This document shows, piece by piece, positions 26,073 to 34,482 of a stretch of 64,000 bases of DNA. Within the stretch, counting starts at the first letter, position 1. Each line of letters opens with the position of its first letter. The notes beneath the pieces were generated by a model, which was not told where the DNA came from, did no database searches, and worked only from the letters and a program-made list of their open reading frames with translations. Made by a program: the position numbers and the translations under genes. The DNA is taken from NCBI RefSeq assembly GCF_003721595.1, contig NZ_RJJR01000016.1:83117-147116 (forward strand). Direction: 5' to 3'. This DNA is from Hanamia caeni (GTDB lineage: Bacteria; Bacteroidota; Bacteroidia; Chitinophagales; Chitinophagaceae).

Positions 26073-26166
26073 AATTTGAATTTGATTCAAACAACACTTT
26101 CGCGCGTGACAGCGAGGTATTAAGAATACAGTAAAGGAAGAAATAAGGAGAATTTTTATTTTGATC
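26073..26166 (+). repeat. Right copy of the direct repeat containing the dispersed motif
   Basis: Begins AATTTGAATTTGATTCAAAC (26073). It includes ACTTTCGC and ends with the dispersed motif at 26128-26166 (ACAGTAAAGG, AGAAATAA, AATTTTTATTTTGATC). Same orientation as 24665-24745. The two copies bracket one gene. Confidence 0.65.
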
Positions 26167-26180
26167 TTTTACCTTTTCCC

Positions 26181-26355
26181 TTACTCGAAATTTAAACTGT
26201 CTTTTATTCCGGTCAGAAAATTAAGCTTGTTTTGAAGTTTATGGTAGTCTTCATTTCCTTCGGCAAATGCCGCAAACATATTCTCAATCACTTTTTTTTA
26301 TGATATATTCATCATGATGCTTTTTAAAAATACTTCTTGAAATTATTACACTCAT
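26181..26355 (-). pseudogene. Small frameshifted ORF downstream of the SDR remnant
   Basis: The ATG at 26355 overlaps the SDR stop (TAATG) and reads MSVIISRSIFKKHHDEYIIKK before hitting a stop. After an 8-A run on the coding strand (26292-26299) the next frame continues VIENMFAAFAEGNEDYHKLQ...KDSLNFE and ends at 26181. A one-base slip in the homopolymer would restore a ~57-aa protein. Family not recognised. Confidence 0.5.
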
Positions 26356-26531
26356 TATACATTTCCATAAATATTGGATTCTCCACCGTCAATAGCAATG
26401 GTTTGTCCATTTACATAAGAGGCATCTTCACTCAAAAGGAAGGCCACTACTTTGGCTACCTCCGCGGGCAAGCCTAATCTTTTGGTTGGGTTTCGCTGTG
26501 CGTATTCTGTTTCTGCTGCTTTGGGGTCGTT
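26355..26531 (-). pseudogene. C-terminal remnant of a short-chain dehydrogenase (SDR)
   Basis: 58 codons reading NDPKAAETEYAQRNPTKRLG, then LPAEVAKVVAFLLSEDASYV, NGQTIAIDGGE and a TAA at 26357-26355. This is the classic SDR C-terminus (GxPxEVAxxVxFLxSxxASYxxGQxxxxDGG). An in-frame TAG lies immediately upstream and no start or Rossmann domain is present, so about 190 residues are missing. It is a truncated relic. Confidence 0.85.
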
Positions 26532-26708
26532 CTAAAGTGCGTGACATCATTTGTGATACTTTTTTTCGGCGCTATTGATTCATATTGTGAAACAATTGTT
26601 TTAGTAAACAAGCAAATACGATGCTTTTGCATTTAGCATAAAATATGGTAAAATCCTATTTCTTTAGCCTTAAGTTTGGCGGCCGTGGCTGTCCACTGGT
26701 ACTTACTT

Positions 26709-27113
26709 TTAGTTGGCAAACTTTCTTATTGCTTCCGGCGTAACGGGCGTAAACAGGTTAACAAGGTTGCCATCAGGGTCTCGGAATAAAAAGGATTTAT
26801 TGCCCCACGGCATCGTTGTAGGTTTTTGAACAATGTGATGTTCAAGGTAAGCGGCTAACCTTTCATACTCTTTATCCACGTCTTGTACTTTAAATTCTAT
26901 TATAGCACTACGGTTTTGTGCCGCTTTTGCCACTTCATCCTCACCGAAGAATTGTAGTGTGTTGGTGCTACCAATTGCTAATGTGGCTGCCTCGGTTTGC
27001 AGTTCAGCAAAATCAGGGGTGTATTGCACTACAGACATTCCTGTTACCTGCTCGTAAAATTTTACTAACTCATTTACGTTCGTCGCAATTATGCGGGTTG
27101 ATACTAAATTCAT
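26709..27113 (-). CDS. VOC superfamily protein (glyoxalase/bleomycin-resistance type)
   Basis: 134 aa from the ATG at 27113 (MNLVSTRIIATNVNELVKFYEQVTGM). The longer ORF to 27230 is rejected because a -7 box lies at 27142-27135, between the two starts. The typical VOC pattern is visible: LVKFYEQVTGM, FAELQTEAATLAIG, AIIEFKVQDVDKEYERL and LFRDPDGNLVNLF with the metal-site residues. Substrate unknown. Confidence 0.85.
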   Translation of the reverse strand: MNLVSTRIIATNVNELVKFYEQVTGMSVVQYTPDFAELQTEAATLAIGSTNTLQFFGEDEVAKAAQNRSAIIEFKVQDVDKEYERLAAYLEHHIVQKPTTMPWGNKSFLFRDPDGNLVNLFTPVTPEAIRKFAN

Positions 27114-27134
27114 CTCTCTAATTTTAATGAGTCG

Positions 27135-27142
27135 CAAAACTA
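27135..27142 (-). promoter_or_regulatory. -7 box of the VOC gene at 26709-27113
   Basis: TAGTTTTG on the minus strand, 21 bp before the ATG at 27113; it supports the shorter start. Confidence 0.5.
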
Positions 27143-27533
27143 ATTTCGCTTTATGACAGCTGTATGTCAGTAGTAAAAAAATATTTTCCCCTGCTGTTAT
27201 TGGCGTCCCGTCAACAATCTGACGAATCACTTTTCATAAAATTAATAATAAAACTATTGGCGCCTCGCCAACAGCAGCCACGATAAAACTAAATCAATAA
27301 ATCTTCAGTGCCTCAGCCGGATAAAAGATATAGTGAAGCAATAATTTCAGCATTTTCATTTTGATAAAATTAAAGTTGCTATCAGATTTAAGCACAAACA
27401 AATTATCTTTTCTTGCCTATATTTTATCAATTACACGTTTATAATTTCCTTTGATATAAATTTAACCGGACGAACAATTACAAAAAGATAATTAATTCAT
27501 ACTTCCCATCTCTAAACAGCAAAGCAACAAATA
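27143..27533. other. Intergenic region with a degenerate motif copy
   Basis: No gene seen. It contains two near copies of a TATTGGCG(C/T) phrase ending CGTCCCGTCAAC or CCTCGCCAAC (27197-27272), and the dispersed motif at 27330-27366. Confidence 0.4.
27330..27366 (+). repeat. Dispersed intergenic motif, degenerate copy
   Basis: ATAGTGAAGCAATAATTTC, spacer, ATTTTCATTTTGATAAA. 217 bp upstream of the minus-strand VOC gene, pointing away from it. Confidence 0.5.
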
Positions 27534-27689
27534 ATGAAGAATTTTATTTTTCTCTTTTCGGTTTTTTTCTCTGCACAATTGTTTGCGCAAAACTCCCCGC
27601 AGCAAATGCACCTGAATGATAAAGCGTACCTCGAATACCAGGGCGTAAATGTGATGCTCGCATGGGATTTTTATCCTGAAGGTCGATAA
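27534..27689 (+). pseudogene. 5' remnant of a secreted glycoside-hydrolase-like gene
   Basis: 51 codons: a complete signal peptide (MKNFIFLFSVFFSAQLFAQ), then QMHLNDKAYLEYQGVNVML, AWDFYPEG and R-TAA. The mature start resembles the N-terminus of secreted Bacteroidota glycosidases (DKAYLE...GVNVM), then stops abruptly. The remaining several hundred residues are absent and the AGE-family gene begins ~118 bp on. Probably a deletion remnant. The family guess is from pattern memory only. Confidence 0.55.
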
Positions 27690-27806
27690 TTCGTATGTTG
27701 GTTTCTACTAAGGCTGGGTTTCTCAGAATAAAAAATGCTGCAATTTATTCGTTTACTGATGTTGGGAGGAAAGAAGATTTTTGACATTTATTTTAAATGC
27801 GTTTAT

Positions 27807-29138
27807 ATGAAATTAAAATTATTAATCCTAACAACCATTATTTCGGCATCCTCATCCGCCCAAACCACGAACCTCGATAGCATCAAATCGCAGATGCGCT
27901 ACGCTGCCAAACAAGGTTTAATCGATAAATATTATCCGCGCAATATTGACACACTTTATGGCGGATACTTAAGCAGTTTTTCTTACGATATAAAACCAGT
28001 GGGCACACAGGATAAAATGATTGTTACGCAGGCACGCCATACCTGGTCAACCGCAAAGGCCGCAATGTTTTATCATGACACCGCTTATATATCCATGTCG
28101 CGCCACGGATTTTATTTTTTACGTGATAAGATGTGGGATAAAAATTATGGGGGCTTTTATAATTTGGTTGCAAGAGATGGCACGCCGAAAAGCGATATGA
28201 AACAAGCTTATGGAAATGCGTTTGCCATTTATGGTTTGTGCGCCTACTATGAATGTTCGGGCGATACTGCCGGTTTGAATCTTGCAAAAAAAGCTTTTCT
28301 GTGGTTAGAAAAGAACAGCCACGACCCAATATACAAAGGCTATTATCAATACCTCAACGGGGATGGTTCGCATGTAACCAGAACCACCGATATACCCGGC
28401 ACTTCAGATATTGGTTACAAAGACCAGAACAGTTCGATACATATTTTAGAAGCGCTGACAGAATTATATAAAGTTTGGAAAGATCCTTTAGTAAAAGAAA
28501 GATTGCAGGAAATGCTCCATTTAATTCGCGATACGATCGTTACACCACAAGGTTATCTACAATTGTATTTTACCTACGATTGGAAGCCTGTCTCCTATCG
28601 CGATTCGTCTGATGCCTTCATCAAAAAAAATCATTACATAGATCATGTTTCTTTTGGCCATGATGTGGAGACGGCTTATTTAATGAAAGAAGCTACCGAG
28701 GCCTTAGGCAATATGCACGATACAAAAACAGCAGCTATTGGGAAGAAAATGGTTGATCACGCATTGCGTAATGGTTGGGACGATTCATTGGGCGGCTTTT
28801 ATGATGAAGGCTATTATTTCAACAATAAGCCTGGATTGACAATCACCTACAAAACCAAGAACTGGTGGGCGCAGGCAGAAGCATTGAATACTTTGCTGAT
28901 ATTTTCAGATATGTACCCAGATGATCCGATGAACTATTTACAAAAGTTTTTTAAGGAATGGCAGTATGTCCAGACATACTTAATTGACCATGGACATGGC
29001 GATTGGTATGAAGGAGGTATTGACCAGGAACCGCAGCGAAAAACTTCACTGAAGGCTCATATATGGAAGGGGACATATCATGTGTTTCGTGCATTAATGA
29101 ATTGTATCAACCGAATCGAAGAAAACAAAAACAAATAG
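27807..29138 (+). CDS. Secreted N-acylglucosamine 2-epimerase (AGE) / cellobiose 2-epimerase-like protein
   Basis: 443 aa from the ATG at 27807 (MKLKLLILTTIISASSSAQ), preferred over 27735 because the signal peptide starts there. An (alpha/alpha)6-barrel isomerase that epimerises C2 of reducing-end sugars. Visible are RHTWSTAKAAMFY, the active-site-type DQNSSIHILEALTELYKVW near residue 210, SFGHDVETAYLM near 290 (His and Glu) and TKNWWAQAEAL near 355. Cytoplasmic homologues act on cellobiose or mannobiose. This one is exported, so it would work on periplasmic oligosaccharides. It follows a truncated glycosidase-like gene. Confidence 0.85.
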   Translation: MKLKLLILTTIISASSSAQTTNLDSIKSQMRYAAKQGLIDKYYPRNIDTLYGGYLSSFSYDIKPVGTQDKMIVTQARHTWSTAKAAMFYHDTAYISMSRHGFYFLRDKMWDKNYGGFYNLVARDGTPKSDMKQAYGNAFAIYGLCAYYECSGDTAGLNLAKKAFLWLEKNSHDPIYKGYYQYLNGDGSHVTRTTDIPGTSDIGYKDQNSSIHILEALTELYKVWKDPLVKERLQEMLHLIRDTIVTPQGYLQLYFTYDWKPVSYRDSSDAFIKKNHYIDHVSFGHDVETAYLMKEATEALGNMHDTKTAAIGKKMVDHALRNGWDDSLGGFYDEGYYFNNKPGLTITYKTKNWWAQAEALNTLLIFSDMYPDDPMNYLQKFFKEWQYVQTYLIDHGHGDWYEGGIDQEPQRKTSLKAHIWKGTYHVFRALMNCINRIEENKNK

Positions 29139-29400
29139 CCAGTCTGATTACCACAGGCCAGTTTTCTTGCGAAATTGAATCGGGATAAATGCAGTAAGGC
29201 CATTTTATGCCGAAATTTAGTTTATCCATTAACAAAAAAATCAGCCTTTTTTGTAAAAAATAATTACGTCATTTTACCCAGATTCTTTCAATCAGATCAA
29301 AACTTATCCTGCATTTTAATTCAAGCATCCAATTGCTCAATTCATTGATTGAATAAATCATTTCAGCCCTTATAGCCTTTACAGCCGTAAGTTTCAACAC
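29139..29400. other. Intergenic region before the porin-like gene
   Basis: No gene seen. A weak partial resemblance to the dispersed motif (GCAGTAAGGCCATTTTATGC) lies at 29190-29209 but is below what I would call a copy. Confidence 0.4.
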
Positions 29401-29408
29401 TAATTTTG
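29401..29408 (+). promoter_or_regulatory. -7 box of the porin-like gene
   Basis: TAATTTTG, 38 bp before the ATG at 29447. Confidence 0.5.
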
Positions 29409-29446
29409 TTTTGCAATACAATTAAATCATTAAAAAAACATTTAAA

Positions 29447-29983
29447 ATGAAAAAAACAAAATTACTTATGTCAGCATTATTTGCTAGTGCTATTTTCTTC
29501 ACCAGTTCAGTGTACGCCCAGCAATTAAAAGGAACCAATTTCGTAAACGTAGGTGTAGGTATCGGTACTTATGGTTTCAGCGGCACAGGTGGATTACCCA
29601 TTGTCGCAACTGTCGAACACGGCTTCTCTGATAAAATAAGCGCCGGCGTTTATGGTGGATTTATCCAAAGGAATTATGATGGAGATTTAAAATATTCATA
29701 CAAAGTTTTTGGTGTAAAAGGCTCCTATCATTTTAACGATGCATTAAATATCGCAAATCCAAATGTGGATGTGTATGGCGGCGCAGCACTATATTACAGA
29801 AGCTTCACCCTAAAATATAAAGACAGCGAAAATCCCGAATACAGTGGAAAAAGCACTGGTGGCGATTTGGGCATAGGAATTTTTGCAGGCGGCAGATACC
29901 TCTTTTCAAAAAATGCAGGCGTCTTCACAGAAATTGGTTATGGCATTTCACCTTTACAAGTGGGATTGACGCTAAAGTTTTGA
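29447..29983 (+). CDS. Small outer-membrane beta-barrel (porin-like) protein
   Basis: 178 aa. The signal peptide MKKTKLLMSALFASAIFFTSSVYAQ is followed by eight or so amphipathic strands (NVGVGIGTYGFS, KISAGVYGGFIQRNY, YKVFGVKGSYHF, VDVYGGAALYYRSF, GIGIFAGGRYLF). The C-terminus is LQVGLTLKF, ending in Phe as outer-membrane barrels do. Cargo or partner unknown. It has its own -7 box and a bidirectional terminator 160 bp downstream. Confidence 0.8.
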   Translation: MKKTKLLMSALFASAIFFTSSVYAQQLKGTNFVNVGVGIGTYGFSGTGGLPIVATVEHGFSDKISAGVYGGFIQRNYDGDLKYSYKVFGVKGSYHFNDALNIANPNVDVYGGAALYYRSFTLKYKDSENPEYSGKSTGGDLGIGIFAGGRYLFSKNAGVFTEIGYGISPLQVGLTLKF

Positions 29984-30145
29984 TCAGTAATCGGGCGATA
30001 ACAAAAAAAGGGTTCATCATCAAAGTAATGGACACTTTTGCTTTGTGTTTAAAAAGTAGCTTCAATAACAACCCGGGCTCGCACACTAAATTATATTACA
30101 GGGCTGACAGAATAAAAATTCAAAGTATTTGTTGGCCCACTAAAA

Positions 30146-30179
30146 AAAACCGCAAGCACATTCTTGTGCCCGCGGTTTT
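30146..30179. terminator. Bidirectional intrinsic terminator
   Basis: AAAACCGC (30146-30153) pairs with GCGGTTTT (30172-30179), and the inner arms GCACA/TGTGC extend the stem. An A-run on one side and a T-run on the other allow termination of both the porin-like gene (plus) and the 30198-30509 gene (minus). Confidence 0.8.
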
Positions 30180-30197
30180 CATTATTATTATAGCCTG

Positions 30198-30509
30198 TTA
30201 TTTCTTTTTCTTTAAAAATTCGGGCAATGAAAAACTAAAGTTCTTTTTCCTTCTCCCTTCGTGTGCGTTATTTTTAAAAGGATCTTCCGGAAGCCTGGAT
30301 GGCTCAGCATTTGGAACAACTTCTCCCTTTCTGTAATATCTTCCTGTCACACCATCGGTGTAATAGCGCATGTCCGGATCGTTATCGCCTGATTCATTGA
30401 TTTTTCCGAGATAATAGCTTTGATTGCGGAAATCAAAATTCCATTCTTTTGCAGGCCGTTCAAGGGGTTCAGCATCTTTGTCGTTATAAGGATTCCAATC
30501 CTGGCTCAT
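30198..30509 (-). CDS. Hypothetical small charged protein
   Basis: 103 aa, no signal peptide or TM helix, hydrophilic and Tyr/Asp-rich (MSQDWNPYNDKDAEPLERPA, MRYYTDGVTGRYYRKGEVVP), ending in a Lys-rich tail (FLKKKK). I do not recognise a family. Called as real because it is flanked by its own terminator, has ordinary composition and has no better overlapping frame. Confidence 0.5.
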   Translation of the reverse strand: MSQDWNPYNDKDAEPLERPAKEWNFDFRNQSYYLGKINESGDNDPDMRYYTDGVTGRYYRKGEVVPNAEPSRLPEDPFKNNAHEGRRKKNFSFSLPEFLKKKK

Positions 30510-30616
30510 AATTGATCATTTATTATTGTAAAAATATATTCTTAATCCGCTACAAATTTACACAAGATTTTTTTGTTTAAATTGAAAAGGAAAAAGCTGT
30601 GATCGAAACCACTTTA

Positions 30617-32020
30617 TTACTTCACTTCCCAATCATCCGTTCTGAAAGGGGACGCGGGCAATCCAGCCCTATTAAAAAGATTGGGAACTGCAGTATTGCT
30701 GAAGCCCATTCTTACCGCCTTCGGATTCTGTACAGATGAGCTTGAAACAATAACTTCGCTGTCCTGAATAATGGCCGTTGCAGGATAAAACGTTTTATCG
30801 TCGCCCGCAATCATAAAATCGATTAAGGCATTACCTTTTTTCACCAATCCATCCTTCGCAAAATCAAAATGTACAATTGCCTTGTTTCCTTTTACCTCCA
30901 TCGACCGGTATAACGGTCCTGAGTACACGATATTTTGCTTGCCATAAGTATTCGCGAGCGCCCATCCGGCCAGCCTTTTACCCACATCAATCTTATTAAC
31001 AGGATGAATATCATTTGTATCTCCTGTTATGTCAGACACCACCACCATACCTGTATTAGGCACACTTCTATAAGTCATTAGCTGCTGCTCTCTTACCAGC
31101 GCGCCTTTATTTCCCGCGCCATATTTAAAAGGCGCTATTTGCACAAAGTAAAAGGGAAAATCGTTCTTCCATAATCTGCGCCACGCATAAATCATGTCAC
31201 CAAAAGTTTCTGAATAGGTATCGGGGTTGGCTGTATTGGTTTCACCCTGGTACCAAATAGCTCCTTTTATTGCAAAGCTTGTTACAGGTGCAATCATTGC
31301 ATTATACGCCACAGAAGGTAGTACAGGCCAACCGCCACCTGGCGTTAGTATTGCTGCAGAAATCGCCAGCTTTTGATTATTATTAAAAACTTCAATTGGT
31401 GTCCAGGCTTCTACCGGAGTGCCGCCCCAGCACGATTCTATTAAGCCGACGGGCTGATGAATACTTTCATTAATCGTTCTTCCAAAAAAATAGGCGGCGG
31501 CGCTGAAAGAATGCATCGTAGCGGGCGAACAAACTTCCCACCGGCCACGCACTTCCTGCTGGGGATAGGGAGCAGTAATCTTTTGAATGTGAAAAAAGCG
31601 GATGGCGGGATGATTGGCGTTCTCCACTTCTTTTTGATAATAATCCTTATGCCAGTCAGCGCTGAACTCCATGTTTGACTGGCCACTACAAAACCAATTA
31701 TCGCCAATTAAAACATTTTGAATGGTGATAGTGGTATCTCCTATAATCGTGATTTGATAGGGGCCGCCTGCTGTTGGGGTTTGCAAATTTACCGTCCAGG
31801 AGGCATTGGAAATGGTATTAGCCTTAAGCGTATCACTATTCCATCCTGCTATCACACTTATTTTTTGACCGGGATTAGCCCAGCCATGAAACTGTATAGT
31901 AGTTTGTTGCTGCAGCACCATATTGTCTGAAAAAATATCCGGCAATCGCAAGTAGGCATCGGCTTTGGAAATGAAAAAAAATAACAAAGCTGGCAGAAAG
32001 AAAAATACTCTTCTCATCAA
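30617..32020 (-). CDS. Sialate O-acetylesterase-like SGNH esterase
   Basis: 467-aa secreted esterase. The signal peptide ends near SKADA. The Ser-nucleophile motif CSGQSNMEF lies near residue 115, a Gly-block region WYQGETN near residue 265, and the distal Asp/His (SDITGDTNDIHPVNK) near 345. A jelly-roll N-terminus (DNMVLQQQTTIQFHGWANPG) precedes the catalytic domain as in the family. It removes acetyl groups from sialic acid or, in many Bacteroidota, from plant polysaccharides. It lies among glycan-degrading genes but in no clear operon. Confidence 0.88.
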   Translation of the reverse strand: MMRRVFFFLPALLFFFISKADAYLRLPDIFSDNMVLQQQTTIQFHGWANPGQKISVIAGWNSDTLKANTISNASWTVNLQTPTAGGPYQITIIGDTTITIQNVLIGDNWFCSGQSNMEFSADWHKDYYQKEVENANHPAIRFFHIQKITAPYPQQEVRGRWEVCSPATMHSFSAAAYFFGRTINESIHQPVGLIESCWGGTPVEAWTPIEVFNNNQKLAISAAILTPGGGWPVLPSVAYNAMIAPVTSFAIKGAIWYQGETNTANPDTYSETFGDMIYAWRRLWKNDFPFYFVQIAPFKYGAGNKGALVREQQLMTYRSVPNTGMVVVSDITGDTNDIHPVNKIDVGKRLAGWALANTYGKQNIVYSGPLYRSMEVKGNKAIVHFDFAKDGLVKKGNALIDFMIAGDDKTFYPATAIIQDSEVIVSSSSVQNPKAVRMGFSNTAVPNLFNRAGLPASPFRTDDWEVK

Positions 32021-32162
32021 AAAAAATTTACTAGTTAAATAAAAATATAGAAATCATCATGTAATTTATTATAAATTCCTTTTCGTGTACGCATTATCGT
32101 TATAAATCCTAGTTCTCTATTATTTCCCTGTCTAATTTGTAAAATTCGTTTAACCATAACCG

Positions 32163-34343
32163 TTAGTCCGGTAAAGCAAAAGCCACATAAGCATCGCCTG
32201 TTGGCTTTCTTAATTTCCCACCACCGCAGGCAATTACCAGAAATTCTTTTCCGTTCACTTCATATATCGATGGAGTAGCAAAACCAGCTGCCGGCAAATC
32301 CGCTTCCCACAACAGTTTACCAGTTTTCTTATTAAATGCGCGAATTTTTGCATCGCTGGTTGCAGCAATAAAAATAACGCCTCCCGCCGTTACCACGGCG
32401 CCGCCATAATTTTCCGTTCCCGAATGAATGCTTTTTGCTTTCAATTCGGGATAATTGCCCAACGTATCTTTCCAAATTAATTCACCAGTATTCAAATTGA
32501 TTGCATTCAAGGTTCCCCATGGCGGATTAATGGCAGGATATCCTTCTCTCGTCAGGAATTTATTATATCCTGTTGACGTGTAAGGAAGATCAGTCCATGG
32601 ATCTTTTTTCTTTTCAGGCTCAATAAAAATTTTGTCTTGTTCTTTTTTATCCTCCAAAATAAACGAAGCGAGCGCGTTTATTTCGGAAGAAGACAATTGG
32701 TTGAAAGCGGGCATCATCCTGCGTCCGGAAGAAATCAGCGATGCAAATTGGTGATCGTTATATTTTTTATTCACGCCAACCAATGAAGGATAATTTCCAC
32801 CTCCCTGCCGCTGCGTTCCATGACAGGTCATGCAGGTGGAATGATACAAACGCTTTCCTGCTTCAAGGTTGGTTTCGCTGGACGCCTTTTTCCCTTTTAC
32901 ATCCACCATTGTCAGTATCCACGGCATTTCGCTGCCATTCACATAAATTATGGAAGTGGTGGGATCATAAGCTGCGCCGCCCCATTCTCCTCCTCCATCA
33001 AAACCCGGAAAAATTATTGTGCCCTCTTTGGAAGGCGGCGTAAAAATGCTGCCAGTTTTATAACCCGCTAATCGCTTTTTAATATCCTGGTAAGAAGAAT
33101 CCGGAACGATATTATTCAACTCGCTTTTTGTTATGGGAGTCTGACGTGCAAAGGGTTTCGGGAAAGTTGGGATTGGTTGCGTCGGTGATAATTTTTCGCC
33201 CAACAACTCACTTTGCGTAGAAACGGGAACTTCATTCACCGGATAAACAGGCTTACCTGTTTCCCTGTCGAGTAAAAAAATAAAACCGCTTTTGGTTATT
33301 TGCGCAATGGCATCAATATTTTTTCCGTCCTTTTTTATATTAATTAAAACAGGCGCAGTGGGCACATCCCGGTCCCATACATCATGATGCACGGTTTGAA
33401 AATGCCAGATCCTTTTGCCTGTCGCGGCATCCAGCGCAAGCACACAATTGGCGAACAAATTATCGCCCGTTCTTTTTCCTCCATAAAAATCATACGAAGC
33501 AGAACCTGTAGGCGCAAATAGAATTCCGCGTTTTTCATCCAGGCTGAACCCGGCCCATGTATTGGCGCCACCGATATGGTTCCACGCATCTTTGTCATCC
33601 CATGTATCATACCCAAACTCGCCAGGCTGTGGAATGGTATGAAAAATCCAGCGAAGCTTTCCGGAATGAACATCGTACGCCCTGATATAACCCGGCGCTG
33701 CAGCGGCTTCTTCAGAAACACGCGCGCCAATGATGATGAGGTCTTTGTAAATAATTCCCGGCGAAGTAGTGGCCACATATAATTTTGAAGCGTCCCTGCC
33801 CAAGTTATTATGCAAATCAATCTTACCATTTTCACCAAAAGATTTTTCAGGAAGGCCTGTAGTGGCTTTGATGCAATACAGGTTGCCACCTGCAGAATAA
33901 AAAATCCTTTTGTCTGATTTTCCATCAGTGTAATAAGTTACTCCGCGGCAAACATTCATTCCAAAAGAGCCGTCCATTTTTTTGCCGGGAGAATCCGCCA
34001 ATGGATCAAAAACCCATTTCTGTTTTCCGGTGGCGGCATCTAAAGCAAACAATTTTAATTTAGGAGTAACACCATATAGAAAAGAATCTATCACGATAGA
34101 GTTTACCTGTATCTGTGTCATGCTATCAGCATCATTCGTATGATACGTCCATGCAACTTTTAAATTTGAAACATTTCCTGTGTCGATTTGAGTCAACGAA
34201 GAGTAATGATTGTTTTCTTTGTTGCCACCGTAAACCTGCCATGTATTGTAGCTTTCCTTTTGCCTGCAGGAAGAAATGCAAAATGAAATTAAAAATAAAA
34301 CCGCTGCCTGTTTCAACAACGGTTTTCCAAAATTTATTCTCAT
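32163..34343 (-). CDS. PQQ-dependent dehydrogenase lipoprotein with a cytochrome c domain
   Basis: 726-aa periplasmic quinoprotein dehydrogenase of the alcohol/glucose type. The lipoprotein signal ends ISSC (Cys26). An eight-bladed propeller is built from repeats such as LDAATGKQKWVF, AYDVHSGKLRWIF, LDAATGKRIWHF and LDRETGKPVYPV. A cytochrome c motif CMTCH at 504-508 is followed by MMPAF (possible axial Met) and then the last propeller blades. The cytochrome therefore sits within the chain rather than at the end. No PQQ-synthesis genes are in the window, so the cofactor may be scavenged. Confidence 0.87.
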   Translation of the reverse strand: MRINFGKPLLKQAAVLFLISFCISSCRQKESYNTWQVYGGNKENNHYSSLTQIDTGNVSNLKVAWTYHTNDADSMTQIQVNSIVIDSFLYGVTPKLKLFALDAATGKQKWVFDPLADSPGKKMDGSFGMNVCRGVTYYTDGKSDKRIFYSAGGNLYCIKATTGLPEKSFGENGKIDLHNNLGRDASKLYVATTSPGIIYKDLIIIGARVSEEAAAAPGYIRAYDVHSGKLRWIFHTIPQPGEFGYDTWDDKDAWNHIGGANTWAGFSLDEKRGILFAPTGSASYDFYGGKRTGDNLFANCVLALDAATGKRIWHFQTVHHDVWDRDVPTAPVLINIKKDGKNIDAIAQITKSGFIFLLDRETGKPVYPVNEVPVSTQSELLGEKLSPTQPIPTFPKPFARQTPITKSELNNIVPDSSYQDIKKRLAGYKTGSIFTPPSKEGTIIFPGFDGGGEWGGAAYDPTTSIIYVNGSEMPWILTMVDVKGKKASSETNLEAGKRLYHSTCMTCHGTQRQGGGNYPSLVGVNKKYNDHQFASLISSGRRMMPAFNQLSSSEINALASFILEDKKEQDKIFIEPEKKKDPWTDLPYTSTGYNKFLTREGYPAINPPWGTLNAINLNTGELIWKDTLGNYPELKAKSIHSGTENYGGAVVTAGGVIFIAATSDAKIRAFNKKTGKLLWEADLPAAGFATPSIYEVNGKEFLVIACGGGKLRKPTGDAYVAFALPD

Positions 34344-34360
34344 GAGCTTTTGAAATTATA

Positions 34361-34404
34361 ATCAAAATAGAAAATAAAAAATCAAATTATTTATTTGTTT
34401 TCTG
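34361..34404 (-). repeat. Dispersed intergenic motif, reverse-orientation copy
   Basis: On the minus strand GCAGAAAACAAATAAATAA, spacer, TTTTTTATTTTC and a further TATTTTGAT. It lies just upstream of the PQQ dehydrogenase start (34343). Confidence 0.45.
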
Positions 34405-34410
34405 CAATCA

Positions 34411-34482
34411 AAGCGGTAGGTGCGCCTTAGCGTTAGACTGCGGGTTATACAATCACGGTCTGACCTGCGATGCCGACCGCTA
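34411..34482. other. GC-richer structured segment overlapping the lacZ stop codon
   Basis: Arms AGCGGTAGGTGC and GCCGACCGCT (outer AGCGGT/ACCGCT, 34412-34417 and 34476-34481) enclose a ~58-nt interior with a further AGAC/GTCT pairing. The right arm includes the lacZ TAG. It may end the lacZ transcript or encode a small RNA. Confidence 0.35.

Noticed and set aside
29980..30336. 118-codon plus-strand ORF after the porin-like gene
   Set aside because: It runs through the bidirectional terminator at 30146-30179 and into the antisense of the 30198-30509 gene.
33344..33925. 193-codon minus-strand ORF within the PQQ dehydrogenase
   Set aside because: Alternative frame of a clear propeller gene; no signal or motif.
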